Source: Acanthosepion lycidas
Taxonomy: Eukaryota > Mollusca > Cephalopoda > Sepiida > Sepiidae
Reading direction: 5' to 3'
DNA length: 64,000 nt
Assembly (NCBI GenBank): GCA_963932145.1
Contig: OZ010577.1
Span: 19,556,227-19,620,226, forward strand
Positions 1 through 11,424 of this stretch are shown here, in pieces (the first letter of the stretch is position 1; every line of letters begins with the position of its first letter). A program made the position numbers and the translations under genes. Below the pieces are notes generated by a model. That model made no database searches, was not told the origin of the DNA, and worked only from the letters and a program-made list of their open reading frames with translations.

Positions 1-13
1 AGTAGACAATTTG

Positions 14-36
14 AAAAAAAAAAAAAAAAAAAAAAA
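14..36. repeat. poly(A) tract, 23 bases
   Basis: Uninterrupted A run at the window's left edge. It may be the tail of a retroposon lying outside the window, but no body is visible next to it. Confidence 0.9.
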
Positions 37-2331
37 GTTGTCTAAATCAATTGTTTGTGACATTTAATATTTACTACCATCACATGTGAAAATGAATATT
101 TTACTTGTCTCTTAATGGGGCAGAGTTGGAGGAACATAGAAAACCAACAATTCATTCCAGTTTCCAAAAGTAAAAACCTGTCACCAAGCAACATCACAAA
201 CAGGCTTTATTGAAAACCACCATCTATCTTAAATGAAAACACTTACTGGTTATACGCAGTTTATCAGAGATGTCTGGTTAAAGAAAGAGAGAGAGAGAGA
301 GTGCTGATGTCCAAAAGGAATTAAAGCAACAAATACTATTTGCCTTGAATTATGGTCAGCAGTTTTATAATTAATAAGGCAAATACCAAATATTTTTGTT
401 GTATCTAAAATAAAAAATATTTTAGAAATAATTTTTTGGCTTTTAAATGCAACCCATCTTTTTTCTTACCACTTCGAAACAAAGTCATTAATATTTTTTA
501 TCTTTAACTTTCAACTAATTGTTAAGCAAACTTAATATACTTATTTTATTATCATGTGAAGAGTAAAACCAAAACAAAAAAAGAAACATGTCCATAAATA
601 ATTAATATTCCATTTTAAAAGATACATTATTCTGAGGATAGTGTAAAGATTCAAATATTAACCAAATCAACCACGCTCATTCTTGGTAATTAGATATTGC
701 CTCTTAATGAGTAAGTTCTTCAAAGTCACCTTCATCTTTTGTTTTAAAATTACCTGAGATAGAGTTTTTATGAAGAGTATGTTTTGTGAACTTGCCAAGA
801 AATATTTGATTTTTGAGTATGGAAGGAGTCCAATCTTTATTTCTAAGTTCAAATAAATATGGCTAAGATTCCAGTCAATCAAAACATATTGTTTGTTGAG
901 GTTTCTACCAATGCATACACCCAAAGATGATGTATGTTTCCATTCTTATTCAATCATCTTACCTCAACTACACTAAATTTGATTAAATTTGAGAAATAAA
1001 CAGTTAATAAATATTTGAGAATTTATTTATTAAGAGGAGAGATGTGCAGTTTCTGGAATTCAAAAAAAAATTTTTCTAATTCTGTCAGTGCTAACCAAGA
1101 ATTAAGTACTTTAAATCTTTGCTTAATTAAGTTTTATTGAATCTTGATTATTATTATTTTTGGTTTTACACAAATAAGCAGAAGCAATCTTCACTCACAT
1201 TATGCAGAAAAGAATTTATCCAATTTAAAATACATCAAGTAATACTTAAAAAGTACAAATGCACTTTCAACCATGACTCAATAGTAGAAATTAGGACATG
1301 CCATTAGATTAGAAATGTTTGTTTTAATTTCACACATGAAAATAAAAAAAAATGAAATAAAGTAAAGAAAAGCAATCTTTGTCATTGATAATTTTAAAAT
1401 TATTATACCCACAGTGTATATACATACATTAACACATTTCTGAGAATTGCTTTTTGTTAAAAAATATTCAAATATCACAAAATTTGAAATAGCTGTTTAC
1501 AAGTAATATATAACAAAAATATTTCTTCATACATTTTTGTCTTCTTTATTCTTAGCTAATATCTCATCAACCAAATTTTCAGCAACGTTCATACTAAAAT
1601 TGTTCACAGTACAAAGAAAGAAAACAGTATTTCCTTGAAATCATTTAATTGAAGTTATATTATAAACATTACTTATATAACAAATATTTCATAAATAAAG
1701 GCAATAGTTTTGACATTCATTTAAAATTTGTTCACTCATCCTTCCAAGACAAATTATTACATCAATCAAAGGAAGTGCATGAGAAGAAAAATTTGCCTTT
1801 ATTGTTCTAACAAAATAAGACAGAAATATAAAAGCAGCTAGTGTAAAAGGTAACAGATAAGAGGAACAACTGGGATTTAAACTTCAAGAAAAGGTCATAG
1901 GGAAAAAGGTATGTAGAGCAATAAACAATATAAATTCCAATTAGAAATGTGGAAAGTCATGAGAAAAATACAATGTTGTAGATAGAATCAGGCTTATAAA
2001 GAATAAGTCCTCAAATTAATTTTAAAAAGCACAAAATTGTTCCTAATATATTAGAATCATTTTTCTAAATTATTTCAGCCTTTAATATCTCATTCTCAGT
2101 AGAAATCCACAAAATATATCAATATGGGCTTTCTCAATTTTTATATAGATTTCAATTAACCTATACTAAAACTGGATTCATTAAATATCTTTAGGAATCT
2201 TTAGAAATCAGAAAACAAACATTGATGTTTAAAGCACTGACTAGAATAGATTTAGTAATGTTTTAAAATTGTAAAAAGCTTAAGCTTAATTACACAAATA
2301 ATTGAGCCTTGAAAACAAGAAATAATCAAAG
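37..2331. other. AT-rich spacer, no recognisable gene
   Basis: About 2.3 kb of AT-rich sequence. A short (GA)n run lies at 287-301. Open frames here are short, rich in Phe, Ile, Leu and Lys, and look like chance. No element ends, splice-flanked exon or tRNA-like boxes were seen. Confidence 0.6.
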
Positions 2332-2333
2332 TA

Positions 2334-2415
2334 TTAGGTTGGTGCAAAAATAATATCGTTTTTTTTGACGTAGTTTTTAACGTCAAAAAACAATATTATT
2401 TTTGCACCAACCTAA
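2334..2415. mobile_element. Palindromic mariner-type MITE, copy 1
   Basis: An 82-bp near-perfect palindrome flanked by TA dinucleotides at 2332-2333 and 2416-2417, the target duplication of Tc1/mariner transposons. Both ends read TTAGGTTGGTGCAAAAATAA inward. This closely resembles the known end of Hsmar1 and its derivative MADE1 in primates, so it is a mariner-family non-autonomous element. The centre differs from the other three copies: it is T-rich, with GACGT/ACGTC around the turn. It encodes nothing and would need a mariner transposase from elsewhere. As RNA it would fold into one long hairpin. Confidence 0.9.
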
Positions 2416-2680
2416 TAACAAAAGCTCATAGGAAAACAATTATGATTTTTAGTGACCAAAAAATTAATTCAGAGATATTTTTGTCAGGCATTAGTCAAAT
2501 AAACTTACAATTAAGTGACTGTGGATAATACATTTTAGGCACACATTTCTTTTAAGAGGTCAGTTCTTTTATGAAAATGCATCATAGACTGTCCAAGTAG
2601 TGTGCATCTATAGATGCCTTAATGCGTACATGTCAGTATAGTCATGTATGCACACACAATTACTAAAATAAGTTATTTAA

Positions 2681-2799
2681 ATTTCTCTAAAAGTCATTAA
2701 ATTTTGATGCCAAATTATTTTTAATTTTTTTTCTTAAAGATGTCATTACATGACATAATTTAAAATAAATTGACATCAAATTAAAATCTTTAGAGAAAT
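2681..2799. repeat. Imperfect inverted repeat, about 40-bp arms
   Basis: ATTTCTCTAAA near 2681 is mirrored by TTTAGAGAAAT ending at 2799. The homology continues inward for about 40 bases with mismatches (the TTTGATG and CATCAAA parts face each other). It could be a degenerate MITE or a chance AT-rich hairpin. No target duplication was recognised. Confidence 0.45.
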
Positions 2800-3059
2800 A
2801 TAAATGATGCCTTTTTGGTCACTTTGCTTGTAATGAGTGCAAGTGTGTACTCAAGCAAGCATAGTTACAATTTACTGATAGAATGAAACCACGTATAGCA
2901 TCTCGGACAATTGAGTTCTAGAAATTATTGGTGGCTCTGCAGGAGTGTGCTGAACAACAGCAAATCCTCAATCCATTCTTTATTCAATCAATTCGAAGTC
3001 CTAACATCTACAGATAAGGACTACAGTATTACAGGACGTTAACTTGATTTAATCTAATC

Positions 3060-4162
3060 ATTCCTATCTAATTGGGAAATGAAAGTGGTCCCGAACAGGC
3101 TCTCTTCCAGTTCCTTTCATACTAATGCAGGTGTTCTCCAAGGCTCTATCCTGGGTCCTACACTATTTCTGATCATCAATAATCTCCCTGATATCATCAG
3201 TTCCCAAGTAGGCATCTATGCAGATGACACTACCATTTTCTCCCGTCTCAATAGTAAGCACGGCAGCACCAACAAAGTCAACTAGGCCACTGCTCTCGAA
3301 AAGGACCTCCAATCAGTGATTGACTGGGGCAGGAAATGGTTTGTAAATTTCAATCCCTTTAAAACTAAACTGCTCTCATTTAACCACCATAGAGAAACAT
3401 CCCTGCATACCCCCCCCCCATCAGCATGGTTGATGCTTATCTCTGTGAAACCGTCTAACTGCAGCTTCTTTTCAACCGACTTAAAATGGAACAACTACAT
3501 TGAATCAAAAATTGCATCTACTGCAAGGAAAGTTGGTTCATTGTGTCTTGCTAGAAGGTATTTCTTGTCAGAGTACATCTTACACATCTACAATTTGTCT
3601 GTGCATTGAATACTATTGCCATATCTGGTCTGGTGCCTCTGCCATTCATCTCGAGGTTCTCGACAAGATCCACAGAAAGATCTGCAATATAATCGGTCCT
3701 GAACTGGCTTCTCAACTTCAGAAACTTTCTCACAAACGTGATGTGGCTTCCCTCTATCTTTTAAAGAAATATTTTCATGGTTACTGCTCTGACAAGCTTT
3801 TTGCCCTGGTGCCCTGACTACATGAATTTAAGCATGCTACTAGATTGGCATTTAGGTCCCACCCATTTACTGTTGAAATAGTTAAATGTAACTGCCACTT
3901 CTACTCCAAAAGTTTATTTCCTCACACTTCCCGACACTGGAACTCCCTTCCTCTCACTTGCATACCTGATAAATAAATCTTCAAAAATTTAAATGCAACG
4001 TCATTCTGGTGATCTATTGTCTTAATCTGTGTCCTTTTTTCCTTTCCTCAATACCCCCCTACATCCACTCTTTTCTTTCACTTTCACTCTCCATAACCCC
4101 CTGCATGCTAGTGGTACTCCTACCTTGCTTGGGGTGAAAGTTTAAAAAAGAAAAAAAAAAAG
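3060..4162 (+). mobile_element. 5'-truncated LINE (jockey/CR1-like), copy A
   Basis: Remnant of a non-LTR retrotransposon. The open frame at 3079-3285 carries reverse-transcriptase core motifs: a GVLQGSILGPTLFL block (motif B) followed by IYADDTT, the catalytic YADD of the palm. Downstream, in other frames, come the thumb and C-terminal region (EYYCHIWSG and a DKIHRKICNIIGPELAS segment). The copy ends in a conserved 3' signature, ACCTTGCTTGGGGTGAAAG, and an A-rich tail at 4143-4162. The endonuclease and fingers are missing, and the coding region is broken into several frames, so it is a dead 5' truncation typical of target-primed insertion. The same 3' signature recurs in six other copies in the window. 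Clade is not settled; the motif spacing fits the CR1/jockey group. Confidence 0.85.
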
Positions 4163-4169
4163 GTATCTG

Positions 4170-7100
4170 TAAATAAATTCAATTCATTTAACCACATTAA
4201 AAGCAGATACCAGTTTTACTAAACTTTAAATCACAAAGTCTGAACATTTTATCTCATTTGTTTACTATTAAGTCTTTCTTGATATTGAGCACTTTATTTA
4301 CAAAGACAAAGACTGCTTGACTTAAAAGCATTATCCTCCAGAAATACATTAGTCAATTGCATTGTTGTTGTTTTGCAAAATACAATCTTTATCATTATAT
4401 ATTTCAGTATATCACAACATTATTTAACTATTAATTTAACTAAATAACATTTTGGTATTGCATTCAAAACACCAAACAATTTTTTGTGTCATTTTAGTTT
4501 TAAGGAAATGACCAGATTTCCAAATTCTTCAACCATTTCAAGACATTTCAAGCAATTTACTAAGTGTTCACAAACAAAGTGTACCCAATTTCTTTTCCAT
4601 TTTGACAAGACCTTGTTCTTTAAACTAAGCTTTGTCTAACACAAGCTATTCTTCAGCATAATTCTGCCATAAGTTTGCCATTATCAAGAATATACCATAT
4701 TCAAAAGGCCTGAACTATTCTATCTCTGTAACTGCTAAAAGGGTGAAATATTCTCTCAGCAAGAAATCTGTAACTGATTCAAGATAACAATCTACTTTAG
4801 GCATCCCCAGTGGAAAGAGCATAATGGACAGAACCAATAAAGACTCAATACCTATCAAAGAAGGAAAGTAAGAGATGGAAATGTACCATTGCAGGCATCA
4901 AATCACATCTAAGTATTAAAATATAGCAATAGATTATTTCAGATCGACCAAAATGTCCAAGAGGAAGGAAAGAGATTAGATTTTATCTAATGTCTTTATA
5001 ATATTGAATGGTTAGGAGACATTAGTGCTGTTATTGGCTATAGATAGTTTCATTATATTTACCAAAGTCTGCCATCACTAATATCTCTGGTTTGATAATT
5101 TCAAGTGAATACTGACTTAATGAGAACAATACTTCAACTTCTCCATCTAGTGCTTCATGTAGCGAAAAAAACAAAAAAAACAAAAAACAAAAAAAAACAG
5201 TAGATAAAATACAATCCTCCCAAGATTAATAACACAGAGTTGATATAATAAAGCATTTTTCATAATATACAACATAAGGTAAGACGAAGTCCTTGAAAAT
5301 TAATACTAGATAAGAAACTATAAAATTACAGCTCACTCCTAATAGCACGTTGGTAGCACCCAAAGTTACTGACATGTACAGGGAAGCATGCAATGCAGAA
5401 AGCTTAATATATATTCAATATGTGCCAACCTGTATATAGATGAAAACGGATTCTGGTATATTTACACTTCCCAGATATTTTCCTTGACAATTCTGCAGCA
5501 ATGGAAATTGTCATCCTTTTCTCACAATTAGATGAGAAATGAAATTCTGGCTGCATAAGCATGGATTCTAGGAAAAAAATGATAATTGGATTAATTTTAA
5601 CAGTTATTATAAATTTTAAACACTTTAGTAATGGGGCCAAAATTTTACTTTTGGAACTGTGAAAAAAGACTTGATAACTTTACATAACACAAAATAGCAT
5701 AAATGCTTCAGTTGTTTACTTTGGTTATTCAAAATGGACATGACACTGTTGCATGGAACCTTATTTGTAGAAAGCGCTAGAATCAGACAGAATCACAAAT
5801 CAATCAATATAGCTGAGAAAAACAGTGGAAACCTATAATAGAAACAACACTATGCAAACAGTGTACAACAGATAAAAAAAATGTTTGACATTTAAGTAAC
5901 AAAAGTGTCTCAGAAGAAAAGGGAGGGATACTAATAGATTTTAAACAAATACTAATATCTGCTGTCTTTAGAATGATCATGACTTTTCCCAAAGTTTAAA
6001 ACAAAGTACAATAGCTTAAAATCCAATATCATGGAAAGGAATTAAGTCTAATTAAGTATAAGCAGATAGAGTCTACCTCAAGATAGAAAAAATTCACCGT
6101 AATAGTTTTGTGCTAATCAGAACAGCTGACCATGTTACAAAAAAGATCATTTATAAATATTAACATATGAAACTAAGAAATTTTTTATCCACATCATATA
6201 AGGATTCAGTGTGTAACAATGTCAATAAGTTTACTAACATTCACGATAAAAGAAGAAAATCTGAAATAATTACGAGAGTCACAAATGAATTGACTGTACA
6301 GTTAATATAGCCAATTTTATCTAAAAGCATTTAAACATGGGTAACAACTATAGTAGGCAACAAAGATTTTACTAATGGTGTAAATGCCAGTATTTTAGAC
6401 TAAATCAAGTATGCCAATTCCAAATCCAGAGTCAATTGTTTTTAGTACGTCAGGATTTTGTCATTTGCATGCACATAATCAGAGAGTAAATAAATTTTAG
6501 CTGTTAATGTTACCCAGACAGATGATGCGGTACTAGACTAAATAGAATATACTGATTCTAAATCTATACTCTCCTATAAATAGTACATTAGTATCTATTT
6601 GAGTTAACAGGATAGGATTCATTTGTGTGAGTTATAGAGAACTTTCTTCAGTTTCATGGTGCTGGAAACTACAGCAATTCAACAAATAAAATGATAACAT
6701 ACATAGCATTAAAGAATAGAATTAGACTGCATATCATTCTCATGCTTTTTTAGCTTATTTTTTTCTCTCTAATAGTTCCAGGTTCCATAAATGATAACAT
6801 ATGTGAAACAGAATTGAGATATCAGGGTTGGGTTCAATCTAAACATGATGGGTAACTATTGCTGGTTCCTAGAAGAAAACAACTCTGTGTACAAGTGCAT
6901 GAGCAAATGTTGCCTTCCTTGAATAATGCAATAATCAGAATTTCTTCTCACCCTCAATAAAAGACTCTGGAAGTCAATCATAGCAGAAGACTCCTAAATA
7001 AACTGTAGCAAGAGAATAAACTTACCTTGCCAGGCAAAGCAGGCACATACCTGTTTGGCAGGCACATACTGACTTCACAAAGAAGGAACAATGTTACATG

Positions 7101-7677
7101 TGGTTGCAAGGAGCAACCATTTGCAATCATCCCACTATACATGAATGATGATACTCTTGTTAATACTATCAGTTATTTGAATGCATGATTGGAAATAGTA
7201 TTAAATAGTAGATCACAGTTGGGAGAGCGAACTCATAGAGTATGGAGCATTTGGATCAGAGTGAGTAGAAGTTTCTCTGCTGATTTGTTGTGTGACCTGT
7301 GAAGCTATGTCTTGACTGTTAACTGACACTCTCCCCCTGGATTGTGATTATATATATATATATATAAAAACATAGGATTTAACGTCATAAATTATATAAA
7401 TAAACTGTAATCCATTAGAGGGGTAAGAAAGCAAAATAGTTGAAATGAGAAAAGCCAAAATTAAAATTTTAGTCTCTTATGTTCAAATCAATATACAAAC
7501 ATTCAGTGTCTCTAAGTAAATGTTATTCTATTTGTTTTTAAAATCTCATCACATTAAATAGGAGAAAATGTTTAAGCAAGATATACCAAAAGGATTTAAC
7601 ATTGCTTAAATTCTGATATCTCTAGAGTTAATAATGTTGAAAATTATTATATACAATGGGGAACTCAATACTATTAA
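4170..7677. other. AT-rich spacer, no recognisable gene
   Basis: No coding region, RNA gene or transposon end was recognised. An A-rich interrupted run (CAAAAAA units) lies at 5165-5202 and a short (TA)n at 7349-7366. Open frames of 60-80 codons at 5404-5640 and 5804-5992 on the minus strand have no recognisable motif. Confidence 0.5.
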
Positions 7678-7679
7678 TA

Positions 7680-7759
7680 TTAGGTTGGTGCAAAAATAAT
7701 GTCGTTTTCTCACATATGTTACTATGTGAGAAAACGACATTATTTTTGCACCAACCTAA
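7680..7759. mobile_element. Palindromic mariner-type MITE, copy 2
   Basis: An 80-bp near-perfect palindrome with TA duplications at 7678-7679 and 7760-7761 and the same TTAGGTTGGTGCAAAAATAA end as copy 1. By eye it is identical along its whole length to copy 4 at 43488-43567, which points to recent transposition of both from the same source. The loop region reads CACATATGTTACTATGTG. Confidence 0.93.
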
Positions 7760-8000
7760 TACATTCTTTATAGTCCTTTTCAGAAAAGTGAATCCAACTC
7801 TGCAAGGAAAGAGTAGATAGGATAAATAGTCTATTCTCTTTATAACCAAAATATAAGAAAAAATATAACAGAATTAATTGTTATATTAAAACAAGGAGAA
7901 CATTTTTACGTAATACACAAAATATAGTAAAAACACGCATAGAAAAACATCCTAATTTAATCACAGTACTAGATCAGCAGCAAGATCTTATTTTACAGTC

Positions 8001-8060
8001 AAAACAGCTAAATGTAACTGTAAGTTCTATGGTAACAGTTTTTTTTATTGCACTTCAACA
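8001..8060 (+). mobile_element. Small fragment of the LINE 3' region, copy B
   Basis: AGCTAAATGTAACTGTAAG followed by TTCTATGGTAACAGTTT matches the corresponding part of LINE copy G near 46376-46412. Only about 50-60 bases are recognisable. It lies immediately upstream of a SINE copy. Confidence 0.5.
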
Positions 8061-8074
8061 ATTCAACCTTGCTA

Positions 8075-8206
8075 ACCGAACGCTCCTCTGTGGCCAAATT
8101 GGTTAAAGGCACGTCAAGCTAAATTGTTTAATACTGTTTATTATAAAACAGCATTTACTTAAATATTTGTATCTATAAAAAGAATGTATAAACATAAAAA
8201 TGTCTG
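8075..8206 (+). mobile_element. tRNA-derived SINE, copy 1, internally deleted
   Basis: Matches the SINE at 8338-8567 at both ends but lacks the middle. It has the A-box half (GTGGCCAAATTGGTTAAAGGC, split as CTGTGGCCAAATTGG and TTAAAGGC) and then jumps from GCTAAAT directly to TGTTTAATACTG, so the B box and variable region are gone. The deletion joins two AAAT stretches, which suggests a microhomology deletion. The tail (TTTATTATAAAACAG through AACATAAAAATGTCT) is intact. Without a B box it should not support pol III transcription. Confidence 0.75.
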
Positions 8207-8337
8207 AAAATAATTGTCAGAATTGTCCATTTCATAATGTGCGACGTCATTTGTTTACATTTGATATGCCATGAGCAGATATGAATGTACGCGAGAGATT
8301 CATAGAAGATTGAAGTTCAAATACAGTAAATCCGACC

Positions 8338-8564
8338 ATCCTAACTGAACACTCCTCTGTGGCCAAATTGGTTAAAGGCACATCAAGCTAAATGACGGTT
8401 CCGTATAGGATACAGGTTTGAATCCTGCTGGAGGACGAATATTTTCTGTGAAAATTTCTCGGACATTCAGGCCAGTAAATGTTGTTTAATACTGTTTATT
8501 ATAAAACAGAGCATTTACTTAAATATTTGTATCTATAAAAAGAATGTATAAACATAAAAATGTC

Positions 8565-8567
<3 letters not shown>
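8338..8567 (+). mobile_element. tRNA-derived SINE, copy 2, with A and B boxes
   Basis: Short interspersed element transcribed by RNA polymerase III and moved by a partner LINE. A box TGGCCAAATTGG lies at 8360-8371 and B box GGTTTGAATCC at 8415-8425, with tRNA-like spacing for a tRNA with a long variable arm. A CGTCA/TGACG-like anticodon stem encloses AGCTAAA, so a tRNA-Ser(GCT)-like ancestor is a reasonable inference. TCCTC at the start and GAGGA after the B box could pair as a remnant acceptor stem. The tRNA-unrelated body follows (8440-8567) and runs straight into a (TA)n microsatellite at 8568. Octopus genomes are known to carry tRNA-derived SINEs; I do not assign a named family. Confidence 0.8.

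Positions 8568-8620
<53 letters not shown>
8568..8620. repeat. (TA)n microsatellite, about 53 bp
   Basis: Pure TA run between the SINE tail and the left end of the Tc1 remnant. A second TG/TA run lies beyond the transposon's right end at 9767-9811, so the Tc1 insertion probably split one microsatellite. Confidence 0.95.
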
Positions 8621-8621
<1 letters not shown>

Positions 8622-8830
8622 GCCCTTGTGCAAATTAATTGAATCAAAGTGAATAATTCTGTCATTTACTTTTTTGTATTTTTCCAATAAAACATGACAG
8701 TGAACATGTTAATACTTCATATGTCTGCCTTTATTTTTTAGAAGCTATTTGATGCGATTTGGCATGGAATCCACTATATATATATATATGGGGGGAAGGA
8801 ATGGGCATTAAATGCCTTCAAATACAGTAA

Positions 8831-8835
<5 letters not shown>

Positions 8836-8867
<32 letters not shown>

Positions 8868-8876
8868 AACAAAAAC
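8836..8876. repeat. poly(A) tract, about 41 bases
   Basis: Pure A run followed by (CA)n-like sequence to 8887. It abuts the SINE inserted in the Tc1 remnant; seen from the SINE's own strand it is a T run after its 3' end. Confidence 0.9.
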
Positions 8877-8884
8877 ACACACAC

Positions 8885-9250
8885 ACAACCCTTAATCCAG
8901 CACTGGGGGTGAAGTTGAGATCAAATTTATTGTAATGGTCTAAGATAGAAGTTTACGACTTACATTATTCGGACTGTTATCCTCATCTTCATTGCCATAT
9001 TCACAACATTTCGGCTGTTGTACACTCCGGCCTTCTTCAGATGATTGGAATTTCAAACCAAAACCTCTATTTCATCCACCACGGTAGATTGTTCTAGTTC
9101 CACATGCCATGCCACTTCTGGGTGTCCCAGTTATTTCCATTTAACTCAACTCTGAGATTTTGGCTCACCACTGCTGTAGCCTGGTATTGAACACACAACT
9201 CTTTGGGTCTAGTCACTGAATCTAACCAATGCCTTTTATCCAAGAAGAGG
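8885..9250 (-). mobile_element. Second SINE family, copy 1 (minus strand)
   Basis: Read on the minus strand it starts near 9245 with a tRNA-like head (TTAGATTCAGTGAC...TAGACCCAAAGAG...TGTTCAATACC, the last part B-box-like). It continues into a tail with CTGAAGAAGGCCGGAG and GCCGAAATGTTGTGAATATGG. The same order of segments occurs at 39942-40240 on the plus strand, which fixes both as one family. It lies inside the Tc1 remnant, so it is younger than that element. Confidence 0.7.
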
Positions 9251-9346
9251 CATAACACAAGGATCTAGATCAATCTACCCCAGTAGACGAAATAAAGGGT
9301 TCGATTTGAAATTCCAATCACCTGAAAAAGGACGGAGCATACAATT
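9251..9346 (+). mobile_element. Partial SINE of the same family in opposite orientation
   Basis: CAATCTACCCCAGTAGACG, AAATAAAGGGTTCGATTTG and CACCTGAAAAAGGACGGAGC match, in plus orientation, the tail segment at about 40107-40165 and its minus-strand counterpart at 9020-9100. Together with the minus-strand copy it forms a head-to-head inverted pair. Confidence 0.65.
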
Positions 9347-9766
9347 GATTTTGGGGTCACTGCAGGACACATCTATAATGGCTGTCATGAGCTCCTCTTT
9401 CTCTGTACAGTCTGCGACCTCTCTGTAACACTTGCCAGTGCATTTGCACAGCGTTACAATTTTTTATATGCTTCCTTGGAGTAACATCCATCACAGACAA
9501 CAGGCATAGGACAACTAATCGACAGTCAAAACAATAGTGACTGGGCTTGTTAAAAATCTGATGCAATCATGGATGACAAAATATTTTTCAAGGCCAAACA
9601 AATTTCATTATACACACTGAAAATAGATTCATATTACTGCACACTACTGCAGATGACCTAATCAGAGGAATCAATTACACCCTGTCACTTCAGTGGGTCT
9701 AAACCTGACCATATGGTGAAAGAAAGGAAACTAAAGTGATTGTTTTAATTAATTTGCACAAGGGTG

Positions 9767-9770
9767 TGCA

Positions 9771-9811
<41 letters not shown>
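9767..9811. repeat. (TG)n(TA)n compound microsatellite
   Basis: TG units grade into TA units directly outside the right end of the Tc1 remnant. Confidence 0.95.
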
Positions 9812-9815
<4 letters not shown>

Positions 9816-11393
9816 TGTAATCCACCACACATGCATAATACAGGTAATAACAGAAAGACTTCAATGTAAAATAATAAAGTATTACCAAATGCAATTAAAA
9901 TATATTAAGAAGTAAAGAATCAACAGAAAGATTATTTATCAGTTAATGCACAACTGTGTAGAGCTGCTAAAAGTACTAATTCGTCTTGAAACACTCGACT
10001 TTAATGTCTGGGTTAACACAATAATGAATATATAATTGTAATTGTAATTTGAATATTTGTATCATTACAACTAAACATTACCCCAGAAAATCCTATATGA
10101 AATATTTCACCACGGATATAAATGAATATGATTTAGATGTTACCTATAGAAAATTTAGTATTTACAACAGAAACATTTCCATCTGATAAGACATACACAA
10201 ACGATTTTTTATAGATTTGCATAGAAATGTAAGCATCATACATATTAAATGAGATAAACATGCTAAATAAATTTTAACACTTTATCAAATACAGTAATCA
10301 AAATCAAGCAAACTAGATTTAAATAAAATAAGTTTTTAATTAGTGAAGAGAGCTGCTGAAAATGTTTACAAGTAAACAAGAGACTAATTTTAGACAGATG
10401 AAAATTATGCCCAAGTAAATGATTACAACAAAAATAATGAAATAGAATAATCAAACCATAACATACTACTAGCATATTAATGATATTACAAGACAGGCTC
10501 TTCTGGTATTTTAAGAATAACAGAATGGTTGGCACACAACCAAATGGGTGACTCACTCCTCTTGATCACAACTACTAAAGACATGCTTATGTCAAGAGAT
10601 AAATATGTTTATATGATATGCTTAGGGCACAATACCAAAACATTGAAAATACAACAAAGTGATGATAAATTCTAGATAATGCAACAAAAAATGTCAAGCC
10701 AGCTACATCTGTTAGATTGACAGTGCTTATAAGTTAATTAAATATTATTACAAAGTTGGTTATTTTATAGAAACATACAGTAAAAGACATTACACAGAAG
10801 CATAAAAGCTTTACCAATGTTAACCAGATCTCATAGAAATTATTTGAAGAAAAGGAAGTTTGCAAAGGATTATTCAGAATCTTCTTTTAGTAATTAAGTG
10901 AAAAAGATTCAGAACTATCTAATGAATCATTAAAACTGATATTTTAAAACAAATCTGAAAGCTAAACAAAACCAGTAAGTTCCTCCCTCTAAAGCAGGGC
11001 TCAAAATTATCATCATACCAGGCAAAATAGAACATTAGGACAACAGTGTTTTTCTTTTTTTGGGGGGGGGACAATGCCAAAACAATACAATTTTTTTTTA
11101 ATTGAAATTCTGAAGAGCGATAATTTCTTAAAAAAAAAAAAAAAAATATTTACTTCAATATTGACAGACTTTTAATAAAAGGAGCACACAAAAACTTAAA
11201 CACGTTTTAAACTGATGAATAAAACTCAAATGAAAAATGAAGTTTGAAGGACAAAATTTAGATAATGCTATTATTTATTGTGAAATGTGAAAAACATTAG
11301 TATCTCATTGTAAGAAATAATTTTTCTTTAAGAAACAAAGCAAGAAAATTATATTGTTTTCAGTCAATTTTTGTTTAGAACACTTGAATGAAC

Positions 11394-11424
<31 letters not shown>

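Larger units (their letters stand above)
8621..9766 (-). mobile_element. Tc1-like DNA transposon, internally deleted and interrupted by a SINE pair
   Basis: Terminal inverted repeats are visible: CCCTTGTGCAAATTAATT at 8623-8640 and its reverse complement at 9747-9764. On the minus strand near the right end (about 9430-9510) a frame reads VTPRKHIK, matching the start of the Tc1 transposase DNA-binding domain (TPRKR...IV/ITL). Near the left end (about 8735-8775, minus) a segment resembles the transposase C-terminus (S-M-P-x-R-I type). The catalytic DDE core is absent, so the copy cannot transpose by itself. The interior from about 8790 to 9350 is occupied by a poly(A) run and an inverted SINE pair. 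Flanks are TA-rich, fitting Tc1 insertion at TA. Confidence 0.75.
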
